Positions 16,603 through 24,937 of a stretch of DNA of 64,000 nucleotides are shown one piece after another. Source of the stretch: DATATV01 sp036268615. Its GTDB lineage: Bacteria; Actinomycetota; Actinomycetes; Mycobacteriales; Pseudonocardiaceae. The DNA is taken from NCBI GenBank assembly GCA_036268615.1, contig DATATV010000060.1, positions 1 to 64,000 of the forward strand. Reading direction: 5' to 3'. Each line of letters starts with the position of its first letter. The first letter of the stretch is position 1. A program made the translations under genes and the position numbers. The notes beneath the pieces were generated by a model, which was given only the letters and a program-made list of their open reading frames with translations, had not been told where the DNA came from and ran no database searches.

Positions 16603-17445
16603 TTGCGGGACAAGCGGATGACCGCGGACGAGGTGGTGGCCGAACTCGCCGACGGGATGACCATCGGCATCGGCGGCTGGGGATCACGACGCAAGCCGAT
16701 GGCGCTGGTCCGGGCCATCCTGCGGTCGCCGCTGCGTGATCTCACGATCGTGTCCTACGGCGGTCCGGACGTGGGCCTGCTCTGCGCGGCCGGCAAGGTC
16801 CGCACGGTGTTCTTCGGTTTTGTCACGCTCGACTCGATCGCCTACGACCCGTGGTTCTCCCGCGCGAGGCGGGAGGGCACCATCGCGGTCCGCGAGTGGG
16901 ACGAAGGCATGCTCCAGACCGGGCTGCGCGCGGCCGGGCAACGACTTCCGTTCCTGCCGATGAGAGCCGGCCTCGCTTCGGACGTACCCCGGTTCGACCC
17001 GGAGCTGCACACCGTCCGCTCCCCCTACGACGACGAGGAGGAGCTGCTCGCCGTCCCGGCGCTGCACCTGGACGCGGCACTCATTCACCTCAACACCGCC
17101 GACCGCCACGGCAACGGCCGCTACCTCGGCCCCGACCCGTACTTCGACGACCTGTTCTGCCTGGCCGCCGACCGCCGCTACCTGTCCTGCGAGTCCATCG
17201 TGGATACTCATGAGCTGACCGCGACCGCCGCCATACAGACGTTACTGTGCAACCGAATGATGGTCGACGGGGTGGTGCAGACCCCGCACGGCGCACACTT
17301 CACCAGCTGCGCACCGGACTACGGCCGGGACGAGCCCTTCCAGCGCCGGTACGTCGAGGCGGCGGCCGATCCGGACACCTGGCCGCTGTTCGTCGAGCAG
17401 TTCCTGGCCGGCGACGAGCGCAGCTACCAGGCGGCCGTCCGATGA
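16603..17445 (+). CDS. ipdA: COCHEA-CoA hydrolase subunit IpdA
   Basis: 280 residues, related to the alpha subunit of family I CoA-transferases (GMTIGIGGWGSRRKPM near 20). IpdAB opens the last carbocyclic ring (ring C) of the steroid skeleton as a hydrolase and does not act as a transferase. The start is probably TTG 16603 (reading xRDKRMTADE, as in Rv3551); ATG 16618 is the alternative. Its stop overlaps the ipdB start in ATGA. Subunit pairing with IpdB is known for the family. Confidence 0.92.
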   Translation: MRDKRMTADEVVAELADGMTIGIGGWGSRRKPMALVRAILRSPLRDLTIVSYGGPDVGLLCAAGKVRTVFFGFVTLDSIAYDPWFSRARREGTIAVREWDEGMLQTGLRAAGQRLPFLPMRAGLASDVPRFDPELHTVRSPYDDEEELLAVPALHLDAALIHLNTADRHGNGRYLGPDPYFDDLFCLAADRRYLSCESIVDTHELTATAAIQTLLCNRMMVDGVVQTPHGAHFTSCAPDYGRDEPFQRRYVEAAADPDTWPLFVEQFLAGDERSYQAAVR

Positions 17446-18176
17446 GCCGCGCGGATGCCTGCGTGGTCGCGTGCGCGGAGCTGTTCCGCGACGCGGGCGA
17501 GATCCTGGTCAGCCCGATGGGATTCATCCCGATGCTCGGTGCACGACTGGCCCGGCTGACCTTCGCCCCGGACATCCTGCTGTCCGACGGCGAGGCGTAC
17601 CTGCTGGCCGACGTGCCCACCGAGGGCCGGCCGACGGAGGTGGAGGGCTGGCTGCCGTACCGCCAGGTGTTCGACGTGGTCGCGTCCGGCCGGCGGCACG
17701 TGGTGATGGGCGCCAACCAGCTCGACCGACACGGCAATCAGAACATCTCCGCGATCGGCCCGCACGAGCGCCCCAACCGGCAGTTGCTGGGGATGCGTGG
17801 CGCGCCGGGCAATACGGTCAACCACCGGACGAGCTACTGGGTGCCACGCCACTCCGCCCGGGTCTTCGTCGACGAGGTGGACGTGGTGTCCGGCGTCGGC
17901 CATGACCGGGCGCGGCTCACCCCCGCGGCGGGGCGGTTCCACGACGTGTACCGAGTGGTGACCAACCTGGCCGTACTCGACTTCCACCCGGAGTACCACA
18001 CCATGCGGCTGGTCTCGGTGCACCCCGGCGTGACCGTCGCCGAGGTGCTCGACCAGACGAGCTTCCCCCTGCACACCGACAAGGTCGGCCGAACCCGCGA
18101 ACCGACCGAGGCGGAACTCGACCTGCTCGACCACCGACTCGACCCGGACCGGCTGCGGGACAAGGAAGTCCGATGA
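17442..18176 (+). CDS. ipdB: COCHEA-CoA hydrolase subunit IpdB
   Basis: 244 residues, beta subunit of the IpdAB ring-C hydrolase. Conserved stretches include GFIPMLGARLARLTFAPD near 28, GANQLDRHGNQNISAIG near 90 and the C-terminal block with HPGVTVAEVLDQT. ATG 17442 lies in ATGA with ipdA, and the stop lies in ATGA with ipdC (18173). Equal production of A and B through coupling fits a heterotetramer. Confidence 0.92.
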   Translation: MSRADACVVACAELFRDAGEILVSPMGFIPMLGARLARLTFAPDILLSDGEAYLLADVPTEGRPTEVEGWLPYRQVFDVVASGRRHVVMGANQLDRHGNQNISAIGPHERPNRQLLGMRGAPGNTVNHRTSYWVPRHSARVFVDEVDVVSGVGHDRARLTPAAGRFHDVYRVVTNLAVLDFHPEYHTMRLVSVHPGVTVAEVLDQTSFPLHTDKVGRTREPTEAELDLLDHRLDPDRLRDKEVR

Positions 18177-19225
18177 AGACCGCGCTGACCAGGCTGACCG
18201 GGGTGGCGCACCCGGTGGTGCAGACCGGAATGGGCTGGGTGGCCGGCCCTCGACTGGTCTCGGCCACCGCCCGGGCCGGCGGCCTCGGCATCCTCGCCTC
18301 CGCCACCATGAGCCTGCCCGAACTGGCGACCGCGATCACCGAGACACGCCAACGCACCGACCAACCCTTCGGCGTCAACCTGCGAGCCGACGCGGCCGAC
18401 GCAGCCGCCCGGGTGGACCTGCTGATCGCCGAACGAGTCCGGGTCGCCTCGTTCGCCCTGGCCCCCAAGCCGGAACTCATCCGCCGGCTCAAGGACGCCG
18501 GCGTCCTGGTGATTCCGTCGGTGGGTGCGGTCCGACACGCGGAAAAGGTGGCCGGCTGGGGTGCCGATGCGGTGCTCGTCCAGGGCGGTGAGGGCGGTGG
18601 ACACACCGGCGGCGTGGCGACCACGTTGTTGCTGCCAGCCGTGGTGGACACCGTGGACATCCCAGTGATAGCCGCCGGCGGCTTCTTCGACGGCCGTGGC
18701 CTGGCTGCCGCGCTGGCCTACGGAGCGGCCGGAATCGCGATGGGCACAAGGTTCCTGTTGACCCAGGAGAGCACCGTCCCGGAGCAGGTGAAGCGTTTCT
18801 ACCTGACCCACGGCCTGACGGGGACAGTCGTGACGACCACGGTGGATGGTGTCCCGCATCGAGTGCTGCGCACGGACCTGGTGGACCGGTTGGAACGCGC
18901 CGGCCGACTCCGTGGCCTGGCCGGCGCGGTCCGCAACGCGGCCCGGTTCCGCAGCCTGACCGGCCTGTCCTGGCCGGCGATGCTGCGGGAGGGGGTGGCG
19001 ATGCGGCGGGCGAACCAGTACCGCTGGGCGCAGGTGATCATGGCCGCGAACACGCCGATGCTGTTGAGGTCCGGGCTGGTGGAGGGCCGAACCGACGCCG
19101 GGGTGCTGGCGGCCGGGCAGGTGGTCGGCTTGCTGGACGACCTACCAAGCTGCGCGGAGTTGATCAGCGGCATTGTTCGGGATGCGGAACAGGTTATTGG
19201 TGGATTGGGGCGACTGGACCGATAA
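18173..19225 (+). CDS. ipdC: IpdC, nitronate-monooxygenase-like FMN enzyme
   Basis: 350 residues of the NMO/2-nitropropane-dioxygenase TIM-barrel family. IpdC acts in C/D-ring degradation, where it desaturates a hydroxylated HIEC-CoA intermediate. Visible: HPVVQTGMGWVAGPRLVSA near 12, GGEGGGHTGG near 140, PVIAAGGFFDGRGLAAALAYGAAGIAMGTRFL in two parts near 163-190 for flavin phosphate binding. It ends the echA20-ipdABC operon. A repeat-rich spacer separates it from the convergent map gene. Confidence 0.92.
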   Translation: MKTALTRLTGVAHPVVQTGMGWVAGPRLVSATARAGGLGILASATMSLPELATAITETRQRTDQPFGVNLRADAADAAARVDLLIAERVRVASFALAPKPELIRRLKDAGVLVIPSVGAVRHAEKVAGWGADAVLVQGGEGGGHTGGVATTLLLPAVVDTVDIPVIAAGGFFDGRGLAAALAYGAAGIAMGTRFLLTQESTVPEQVKRFYLTHGLTGTVVTTTVDGVPHRVLRTDLVDRLERAGRLRGLAGAVRNAARFRSLTGLSWPAMLREGVAMRRANQYRWAQVIMAANTPMLLRSGLVEGRTDAGVLAAGQVVGLLDDLPSCAELISGIVRDAEQVIGGLGRLDR

Positions 19226-19267
19226 CCGCATCCCAGCAGCACCGGCCGATAGTGCCGGAGTGGCACG

Positions 19268-19343
19268 GGGTCGCTTCGCTCCTGGTCCTCCCGCGCCGCT
19301 CGCGCGCCAGGACCTGGCGCGGCAGGACCTGGCGCGCAGGACC
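19268..19343. repeat. Palindrome plus tandem repeat after ipdC
   Basis: A 9-pair perfect palindrome CGCGCCAGG-a-CCTGGCGCG occupies 19303-19321. AGGACCTGGCGCG occurs at 19309-19321 and again at 19324-19336, with a third partial copy from 19338. Bases 19268-19285 (18 nt) recur inverted at 55282-55299. The element sits between two convergent stops and probably ends transcription from one or both sides. Confidence 0.6.
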
Positions 19344-19352
19344 GCGAACGCT

Positions 19353-20120
19353 TCAGAGAGCAGTCAGGACGACAGGTCCGTCCGACGTAACAGCGATCGT
19401 GTGCTCAACGTGCGCAGCCCGACTGCCATCCACGGTGCACAACGCCCACCCGTCATCCGCCGTCCGATACCGATCGGCCCCACCGGCCATGAACATCGGC
19501 TCGATCGCGATGACCAACCCGGGCTGAAGCCCGAGCCCCCGCCCAGGAGCCCCGTCGTTGGGCACGGCAGGGTCCTCATGCATCCGCCGCCCGACACCGT
19601 GCCCACCGAAGTCCCGCGGGATGCCGTAGCCGGAACGGCGGCCGATGGACCCGATCGCCTGCGCGATGTCGCCGATCGTCCGGCCGACGGTGGCGGCGTT
19701 GATCCCGGCGGCCAACGCCTGCTCGGTGCGCTCGATCAGCGTGCGGTCACCGTCGCGAGGCCGGCCGACGATGAAGCTGATCGCCGAGTCGCCGTGGAAA
19801 CCGTCCAGTTCGGCGCCGCAGTCGACGCTGAGCAGGTCGCCGTCGACCAACCGGTAGTCACTCGGGATGCCGTGCACCACCACGTCGTTCACCGACGCAC
19901 AGATCACCGCGGGGAACGGGGAGGGCGCGAAGTGCGGCTGGTAGTTCAGGAAGGAGGAGCGAGCGCCGGCGTCCCGGATGACGGACGCGGCCACCTCGTC
20001 CAGTTCGAGCAGGGAGATCCCGGGAGCGGCCGCGGCCCGCACCGCGGCCAGTGCGGTGGCGACCACCCGGCCCGCCTCGCGCATCACCGCCAGCTCGGTC
20101 TCCGTTTTCAGCTCGACCAT
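19353..20120 (-). CDS. map: Type I methionine aminopeptidase
   Basis: 255 residues, removes the N-terminal methionine from new proteins. The metal ligands are visible: Asp in VDCGAELDGFHGDSAIS (two Asp), His in GGHGVGRRMHED, Glu in IAIEPMF and Glu in VEHTIAV. The ATG at 20120 (ELKTETELAVMREAG) is the natural start; the frame is open much further upstream but that part crosses a palindromic promoter. Actinomycetes often hold several map copies, and this one is paired with a divergent XRE regulator, so it may be the regulated copy. Confidence 0.93.
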   Translation of the reverse strand: MVELKTETELAVMREAGRVVATALAAVRAAAAPGISLLELDEVAASVIRDAGARSSFLNYQPHFAPSPFPAVICASVNDVVVHGIPSDYRLVDGDLLSVDCGAELDGFHGDSAISFIVGRPRDGDRTLIERTEQALAAGINAATVGRTIGDIAQAIGSIGRRSGYGIPRDFGGHGVGRRMHEDPAVPNDGAPGRGLGLQPGLVIAIEPMFMAGGADRYRTADDGWALCTVDGSRAAHVEHTIAVTSDGPVVLTAL

Positions 20121-20133
20121 GACCCCTCCATCG

Positions 20134-20153
20134 ACCGGGATAATTATCCCGGT
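20134..20153. promoter_or_regulatory. Perfect 20-base palindrome between map and the XRE gene
   Basis: ACCGGGATAATTATCCCGGT is its own reverse complement. It is the only AT-rich island in this area, and its centre can serve as a -10 element in either direction. It lies 13 bases before map and 9 bases before the first XRE start codon. It is very likely the operator of the XRE protein, controlling both genes. Confidence 0.7.
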
Positions 20154-20162
20154 ATTTCTATC

Positions 20163-20444
20163 ATGGTGTTTCGCCCTTACGATGACCAGATGGTCCGCCC
20201 CCCGTTGAACGACGCCGAGCGCGAACGTGGCATCCGGCTCGGCGCCGCGCTGCGGGCGGCCCGGGGGGATCGGACCAGTGTGCAGGTCGCGGCTTCGGCC
20301 GGGGTTTCGGTGGAGACGTTGCGGAAGATTGAGCACGGGCGGGTGCCTACTCCCGCGTTTTTCACCGTTCTTGCTATCGCTTCGGCTGTTGGGCTGTCGC
20401 TGGACGAGCTGAATACTCTTGCCGTTGGCGTTCCTGCCGGATGA
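20163..20444 (+). CDS. XRE-family helix-turn-helix regulator
   Basis: 93 residues (84 if the second ATG at 20190 is used); neither start has a clear ribosome site. A single HTH_3 domain covers most of the protein: LGAALRAARGDRTSVQVAA, GVSVETLRKIEHGR, then LAIASAVGLSLDEL. The rest is short, so dimerisation must lie in the helical core. Divergent from map across a perfect palindrome, it is likely an autorepressor and regulator of map. The second half uses many T-ending codons, unlike its first half. Confidence 0.85.
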   Translation: MVFRPYDDQMVRPPLNDAERERGIRLGAALRAARGDRTSVQVAASAGVSVETLRKIEHGRVPTPAFFTVLAIASAVGLSLDELNTLAVGVPAG

Positions 20445-20460
20445 CGCATGGCGGATGCGT
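20444..20460. terminator. Small hairpin between convergent XRE and TetR genes
   Basis: ACGCAT-ggcgg-ATGCGT, six pairs, overlaps the last base of the XRE stop. No U tract follows. It is the only secondary structure in the 50-base convergent gap. Confidence 0.35.
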
Positions 20461-20494
20461 TGCGCTTGGTATCGGAATGCAGCGGGCGCAGCGG

Positions 20495-21085
20495 TCAATG
20501 CGGCTCTTTTAGTCCTGCAATCAGGATTCTTACCAGCCTTCTCGCGTTGTAGTTCGGATTTTTTTCCGCGCCTATGCAGAGGTTTCCCACTGCGTGCATG
20601 AGTTCCAGGGCGCCCAGACCCGGCTGGATCTCGCCGGCGGCTTCCGCGGCTTCCATCAATACGGCGCAGACGGGCACCAAGCGGTCCAGGAAACTGGTGT
20701 GCAGTGCGTTGAAGGCCGCGTTGTCGGATCGCAGGACCGCGGCCAGTCCGTGCTTGGTGACCAGGAAATCGACGAACAGGTTGATCCACTGCCCCAGTGC
20801 GGCGTGCGGAGAATCACTTCTCGCCAGCAGGGCCGGGCCCGCTTCGGCGCACGCGTCCACCTGGTGCTGGTAGACGGCGATGATGAGGTCCGCCCTGGTC
20901 GGGAAGTGGCGGTAGATCGTGCCCATCCCGACACCGGCCTTGGCCGCGATGTCGCGTACCGGGGCCTCCACACCTGACGCCACGAAGACGGCGGCGGCCG
21001 CGTCGAGCAGCGTCTTCTCGTTGCGTCGGGCGTCTGCCCGCTTGGACCGGGTCATCTGCGCCGTGCCCTCGTCGGCGTCGCTCAC
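20495..21085 (-). CDS. TetR-family regulator
   Basis: 196 residues. The N-terminal HTH is typical (LLDAAAAVFVASGVEAPVRDIAAKAGVGMGTIYRHFPTR, in sequence from about 25). The ligand domain resembles the TetR_C set often found beside aldo-keto reductases and F420 enzymes. GTG 21085 is preceded by GGAGGG; an internal ATG lies 10 codons in. It is divergent from an aldo-keto reductase, with a large inverted repeat between them as the likely operator. The effector is unknown. Confidence 0.9.
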   Translation of the reverse strand: MSDADEGTAQMTRSKRADARRNEKTLLDAAAAVFVASGVEAPVRDIAAKAGVGMGTIYRHFPTRADLIIAVYQHQVDACAEAGPALLARSDSPHAALGQWINLFVDFLVTKHGLAAVLRSDNAAFNALHTSFLDRLVPVCAVLMEAAEAAGEIQPGLGALELMHAVGNLCIGAEKNPNYNARRLVRILIAGLKEPH

Positions 21086-21115
21086 ATCGCTCCCTCCACC
21101 TTCACACTTGCCAAG

Positions 21116-21154
21116 CGGAACATTGCTCCGTATCGTTAGCGGAGCAAGGTTCCG
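21116..21154. promoter_or_regulatory. Inverted-repeat operator of the TetR regulator
   Basis: CGGAACaTTGCTCCG (21116-21130) and CGGAGCAAgGTTCCG (21140-21154) are 15-base arms with one mismatch and a 9-base spacer. The element lies between the TetR start (21085) and the aldo-keto reductase start (21216), where a shared repressor site is expected. Confidence 0.72.
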
Positions 21155-21215
21155 ATTGCCCATGATGCCAGAGCATCGGGCCGGCGACCACACCACGCAG
21201 TGGAGGAACACAGCC

Positions 21216-22235
21216 ATGCAGTACCGCAGCTTGGGCCGCACCGGTATGCAGGTCAGTTCGCTCGCGCTCGGCGCGATGAACTTCGGCCAGATCGGGCGCA
21301 CCACCCAGGACGACGCCACCGGCATCATCGATGCCGCGCTCGAAGCTGGGATCAACTTCATCGACACCGCCGACTTCTACAGTGGCGGCGAGTCCGAGCA
21401 GATGGTCGGCAGGGCCATCGCCGGCCGTCGGGACGACATCGTGCTGGCCACGAAGGCCGGCCTGCCGATGGGTGACAAGCGCAACCGTCGGGGCAGCTCG
21501 CGCCGCTGGCTGGTCACCGAACTGGACAACAGCCTGCGCCGCCTTGATGTCGACCATGTTGATCTCTACCAGGTCCACCGGTGGGACCCGGCCACCAGCG
21601 ACGAGGAGACGCTGTCGGCGTTGACCGACCTACAGCGTGCGGGGAAGATCCGGCACTTCGGCTCGTCGACCTTTCCCGCCTACCGCATCGTGCAGGCGCA
21701 ATGGGCCGCCCGCGAGCACCACCTGAGCCGGTACGTGACCGAGCAACCCCCGTACTCGATTCTGCAGCGCGATATCGAGAACGACGTGCTGCCGGTGACC
21801 GAGCAGTACGGGCTCGGTGTGCTGGTGTGGAGTCCGTTGGCGTCGGGCTGGCTGTCGGGCGCGGTCCGCGCGGGCCAGGAGATCACCACCAGTCGGTCGA
21901 CGTTGATGCCACAGATGTTCGACACCGCGATCCCGGTCAACCAGGCCAAGCTCGACGCCGTCGAGCAGTTGGCCAAGGTCGCTGCCGACGCCGGCCTGAC
22001 CATGGTCCAGCTCGCGCTCGGGTTCGTCACCGCACATCCCGGGGTGACCAGCGCGATCATCGGTCCCCGCACGCTGAACCATCTGAACTCGCAACTGGCC
22101 GCCGCGGACACCGTGCTGTCCGACGACGTGCTCGACGCGATCGACGCCGTCGTCGCTCCCGGTGTCGATCTTGCCCCCGACGACAAGCGCTACACGCCGC
22201 CCGCCCTGCTCGACCCGGGCCTGCGGCGCCGTTGA
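21216..22235 (+). CDS. Aldo/keto reductase
   Basis: 339 residues, NADPH-dependent AKR fold. It begins YRSLGRTGMQVSSLALGAMNFG, has the catalytic Asp/Tyr in DTADFYSGGESE near 50 and Lys in VLATKAG near 80, and a His in YQVHRWDPAT. It reduces carbonyl groups; a steroid ketone cannot be excluded. GGAGGA is 8 bases before ATG 21216. It is read with the F420 oxidoreductase 28 bases downstream and is probably repressed by the divergent TetR protein. Confidence 0.92.
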   Translation: MQYRSLGRTGMQVSSLALGAMNFGQIGRTTQDDATGIIDAALEAGINFIDTADFYSGGESEQMVGRAIAGRRDDIVLATKAGLPMGDKRNRRGSSRRWLVTELDNSLRRLDVDHVDLYQVHRWDPATSDEETLSALTDLQRAGKIRHFGSSTFPAYRIVQAQWAAREHHLSRYVTEQPPYSILQRDIENDVLPVTEQYGLGVLVWSPLASGWLSGAVRAGQEITTSRSTLMPQMFDTAIPVNQAKLDAVEQLAKVAADAGLTMVQLALGFVTAHPGVTSAIIGPRTLNHLNSQLAAADTVLSDDVLDAIDAVVAPGVDLAPDDKRYTPPALLDPGLRRR

Positions 22236-22263
22236 TTTCTCCGGCTCGAAAGGACAAAGGCTC

Positions 22264-23139
22264 ATGTCGCACACAAGTTTCGGGATAGCGACCGCCCCCA
22301 TGCAGGTCGGCTACGACGACATCCTGCGGGTCTGGCGGGAGGCGGACGCGATCCCGGAGATCGAGCACGCGTGGCTGTTCGATCACCTCATGCCGATCGC
22401 CGGCGACCCGACTGGACCGATCTTCGAAGGCTGGACTCTGCTCTCTGCCCTCGCCCCGCAGACCGAACGCCTCCGGCTCGGTCTGCTGGTCACCAGTAAC
22501 CGGTTCCGGCCGCCCGCCATGCTGGCGAAGATCGCCACGACCGTCGACATCGTGTCCGGTGGACGGCTCGACTTCGGTATCGGTGCGGGCTCACGGCCCA
22601 GCCACCCGCTCGCCTGGCGCGAATACGCCGGAAACGGCCTGCCCTACCACGACGCCGCGTACGCCGTGGGCAGTCTGGCCGAGGCGTGCACGGTGATCCG
22701 TCGGTTGTGGACCGAGGACAAGCCGTTCGACTTCGACGGTACCTACGTCCAGCTCACCGGGGCGTTCGGCAACCCCAAGCCCGTGCAGCGCCCGCACCCG
22801 CCGATCATGATCGGCGGACGCTCGTCCTCGACCCTGCGGGTGGTCGCCGAGCACGCCGATGTGTGGAACATCCCGGGCGGCGACATCAAGGACGCCATCA
22901 GCCGCAGCGCGCTGCTGGACCGCTACTGCGCCGAGATCGGCCGCGACCCCGCCGCGATCACCCGCTCGATCATCCTGCACGCCAACTACGACGAGCCCGG
23001 CCTCACCCGGGACGCGATCAGTGAGGCGATCGACGCAGGCTTCGGGCACGTCATCATCGGGGTGTCGGCGCCCTTCCCGGCCGAGGTCGCGCGGTGGGTC
23101 GCCGACGAGCTGATCAGCAAGTCGGTCGACAGGGCCTAA
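22264..23139 (+). CDS. F420-dependent LLM-class oxidoreductase
   Basis: 291 residues, luciferase-like barrel (SFGIATAPMQVGYDDILRVW start, LFDHLMPIAGDPTGPIFEG near 40, VDIVSGGRLDFGIGAG near 97, PPIMIGGRSSSTLR near 180). Of the group that uses F420H2, possibly to reduce or open an enone or related substrate; the actual substrate is unknown. It is the second gene of the TetR-controlled unit. Its TAA overlaps the convergent fadA6 stop by four bases, so no terminator separates them. Confidence 0.88.
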   Translation: MSHTSFGIATAPMQVGYDDILRVWREADAIPEIEHAWLFDHLMPIAGDPTGPIFEGWTLLSALAPQTERLRLGLLVTSNRFRPPAMLAKIATTVDIVSGGRLDFGIGAGSRPSHPLAWREYAGNGLPYHDAAYAVGSLAEACTVIRRLWTEDKPFDFDGTYVQLTGAFGNPKPVQRPHPPIMIGGRSSSTLRVVAEHADVWNIPGGDIKDAISRSALLDRYCAEIGRDPAAITRSIILHANYDEPGLTRDAISEAIDAGFGHVIIGVSAPFPAEVARWVADELISKSVDRA

Positions 23140-24290
23140 CCAAGGCGCTCCACGATGGTGACGTTCGCCTGGCCGCCGCCCTCGCACATGGTCTGCAGGC
23201 CGAACCGGCCGCCGCTGCGTTCCAGCTCGTGCAGCAGCGTGGTGAAGAGTTTGGTGCCGCTGGCCCCGATCGGATGACCCAGCGCGATCGCGCCGCCGTT
23301 CACGTTCACCCGGTCCAGATCGGCGCCGGTCTCCTTCGCCCAGGCCAGCACGACGCTGGCGAAGGCCTCGTTGACCTCGAACAGATCAATGTCCTCGATG
23401 GTCATCCCGGCCCTCGCCAGCGCGTGCCGGGTCGCCCGGATGGGCGCGGTGAGCATGTAGACGGGGTCGGCGCCGCGGGCGGACAGGTGGTGGATGCGCG
23501 CCCTGGGAGTCAGCCGGTGCTCGGCCACCGCCCGTTCGGACGCGACGAGGACGGCGCTGGCACCGTCGGAGATCTGGCTGGCCAGGGCCGCGGTCACCTG
23601 GCCGCCCGCGCGCAGTGGCGGCAGTTTCGCCATTTTCGCCAGGCTGGTGTCCGGCCGCGGGCCCTCGTCCTGCTCGACCCCGCCGATCGGCACGAGCTCG
23701 CGGTCGAAGCGGCCCTGTTCGATCGCGGCCACCGCTCGCTGGTGGCTGGCCAGCGCGAAGGCTTCCATCTCCGCGCGGGTGATCCGCCAGCGGGTGGCGA
23801 TCAGATCCGCGGCCCGGAACTGGTTGAGTTCCTCGTCGCCGTAGCGGTGCTCCCAGCCGGCGCAGCCGGTCATCGGGTCGGCGAAGCCGTACGCCTGGCC
23901 CGCCGTCATCGCGGCCGAAATGGGCACCTGACTCATGTTCTGCACGCCACCGGCGACCACGAAGTCGGCGGTGCCGCTCAGCACGGCCTGCGCGGCGAAG
24001 TGCAGCGCCTGCTGGCTGGACCCGCACTGCCGGTCGATGGTCACCCCCGGCACCGCCTCCGGGAAGCCGGCGACCAGCCACGCGGTGCGGGCGATGTCGC
24101 CGGCCTGTGGCCCGATCGTGTCCACGCAGCCGAAGATCACGTCGTCCACGTCGATCGGGTCAACGTCCACCCGGTCGAACAGCGACCTGATCACCCGTCC
24201 GCCCAGGTCCGCCGGATGGACCGCGCTCAGCCCGCCGCCGCGCCGGCCGACCGGAGTGCGCACCGCATCGATGATGTACGCCTCGGGCAC
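23136..24290 (-). CDS. fadA6: Thiolase FadA6, C/D-ring pathway
   Basis: 384 residues with Cys89 in DRQCGSSQQ, His339 in ALGHPIGASG and Cys369 in QTMCEGGGQ, a full thiolase triad. FadA6 (Rv3556c) performs the final thiolysis in the HIP pathway. It is the last gene of the fadE30-ipdF-kstR2-fadA6 operon that starts at the KstR2 site at 26953, 33 bases after kstR2. It shares its fold with FadA5 but is clearly distinct in the loop around residues 115-150. Confidence 0.93.
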   Translation of the reverse strand: MPEAYIIDAVRTPVGRRGGGLSAVHPADLGGRVIRSLFDRVDVDPIDVDDVIFGCVDTIGPQAGDIARTAWLVAGFPEAVPGVTIDRQCGSSQQALHFAAQAVLSGTADFVVAGGVQNMSQVPISAAMTAGQAYGFADPMTGCAGWEHRYGDEELNQFRAADLIATRWRITRAEMEAFALASHQRAVAAIEQGRFDRELVPIGGVEQDEGPRPDTSLAKMAKLPPLRAGGQVTAALASQISDGASAVLVASERAVAEHRLTPRARIHHLSARGADPVYMLTAPIRATRHALARAGMTIEDIDLFEVNEAFASVVLAWAKETGADLDRVNVNGGAIALGHPIGASGTKLFTTLLHELERSGGRFGLQTMCEGGGQANVTIVERLG

Positions 24291-24323
24291 CGCAGGATCA
24301 CCTCACCAGTCAGGTCCGTTCGG

Positions 24324-24920
24324 TCACGACTTCGGCACCGCGATGCCGTCCAACAACAGGCCGAGATACTGCCCGGCGACCGCTTCCGCGCTCAGCCCAC
24401 CGCCCGGCCGGTACCAGCGCACCGCCACCCACACGGTGTCCCGGATGAACCGGTACAGCACCTCAAGATCGAGCCCGGGCCGGAACACCCCGGCCCGCAC
24501 CCCGTCGGCCAGCAGGCCGATCCACAGCGCACGGAACTCCTCGTTGCGCTCGGCCAGGTAGCCGAACCGGTCGAACTGCGCCAGGTACTTCGACTCGTTC
24601 TGGAAGATCGCCACCTCGGCGTGCCGGCGGTCGATGCACTCGAACGACGCGATCACCACCGCCTCCAGGGTCTCCCTCGGCCCCAGGCCGCCGGCGATGA
24701 TCTCCCGGTAGCGGCCGAACAGCTCGTCCAGGAAGTCACGCAGGATCTCGTCGACCATCGACTCCTTGGAGTCGAAGTGGTGATACAGGCTGCCGGACAG
24801 GATGCCGGCCTCCTCGGCGATGTCCCGCACGGTGGTCGCCACGAAACCCCGCTCGGCGAACATGCCCGCGGCCAGCGCGAGCAGTTCAACTCGCCGGGCG
24901 GACACTTTCGGGCCGTTCAT
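24324..24920 (-). CDS. kstR2: TetR repressor KstR2
   Basis: 198 residues. The N-terminal HTH reads FVATTVRDIAEEAGILSGSLYHHFDSKE and the C-terminal block DLEVLYRFIRDTVWVAVRWYRPGG is characteristic of KstR2. It represses the C/D-ring genes and is released by HIP-CoA. I favour ATG 24920, since GAGGAG lies 7-12 bases upstream and the length matches Rv3557c. The alternative ATG 24941 overlaps the ipdF stop in ATGA and would add seven residues. Being inside its own operon, it is autoregulated through the 26953 site. Confidence 0.94.
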   Translation of the reverse strand: MNGPKVSARRVELLALAAGMFAERGFVATTVRDIAEEAGILSGSLYHHFDSKESMVDEILRDFLDELFGRYREIIAGGLGPRETLEAVVIASFECIDRRHAEVAIFQNESKYLAQFDRFGYLAERNEEFRALWIGLLADGVRAGVFRPGLDLEVLYRFIRDTVWVAVRWYRPGGGLSAEAVAGQYLGLLLDGIAVPKS

Positions 24921-24937
24921 CCTGGTCTCCTCGACCG

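Noticed and set aside
19353..20789. Extended N-terminus for map
   Set aside because: The added 220 residues run antisense to the XRE gene and across a perfect palindrome. The ATG at 20120 gives the usual length.
21107..21115. CTTGcCAAG near the TetR operator, resembling KstR2 half-sites
   Set aside because: Spacing is odd and the half-sites are in the wrong order compared with AnCAAGnnCTTGnT.
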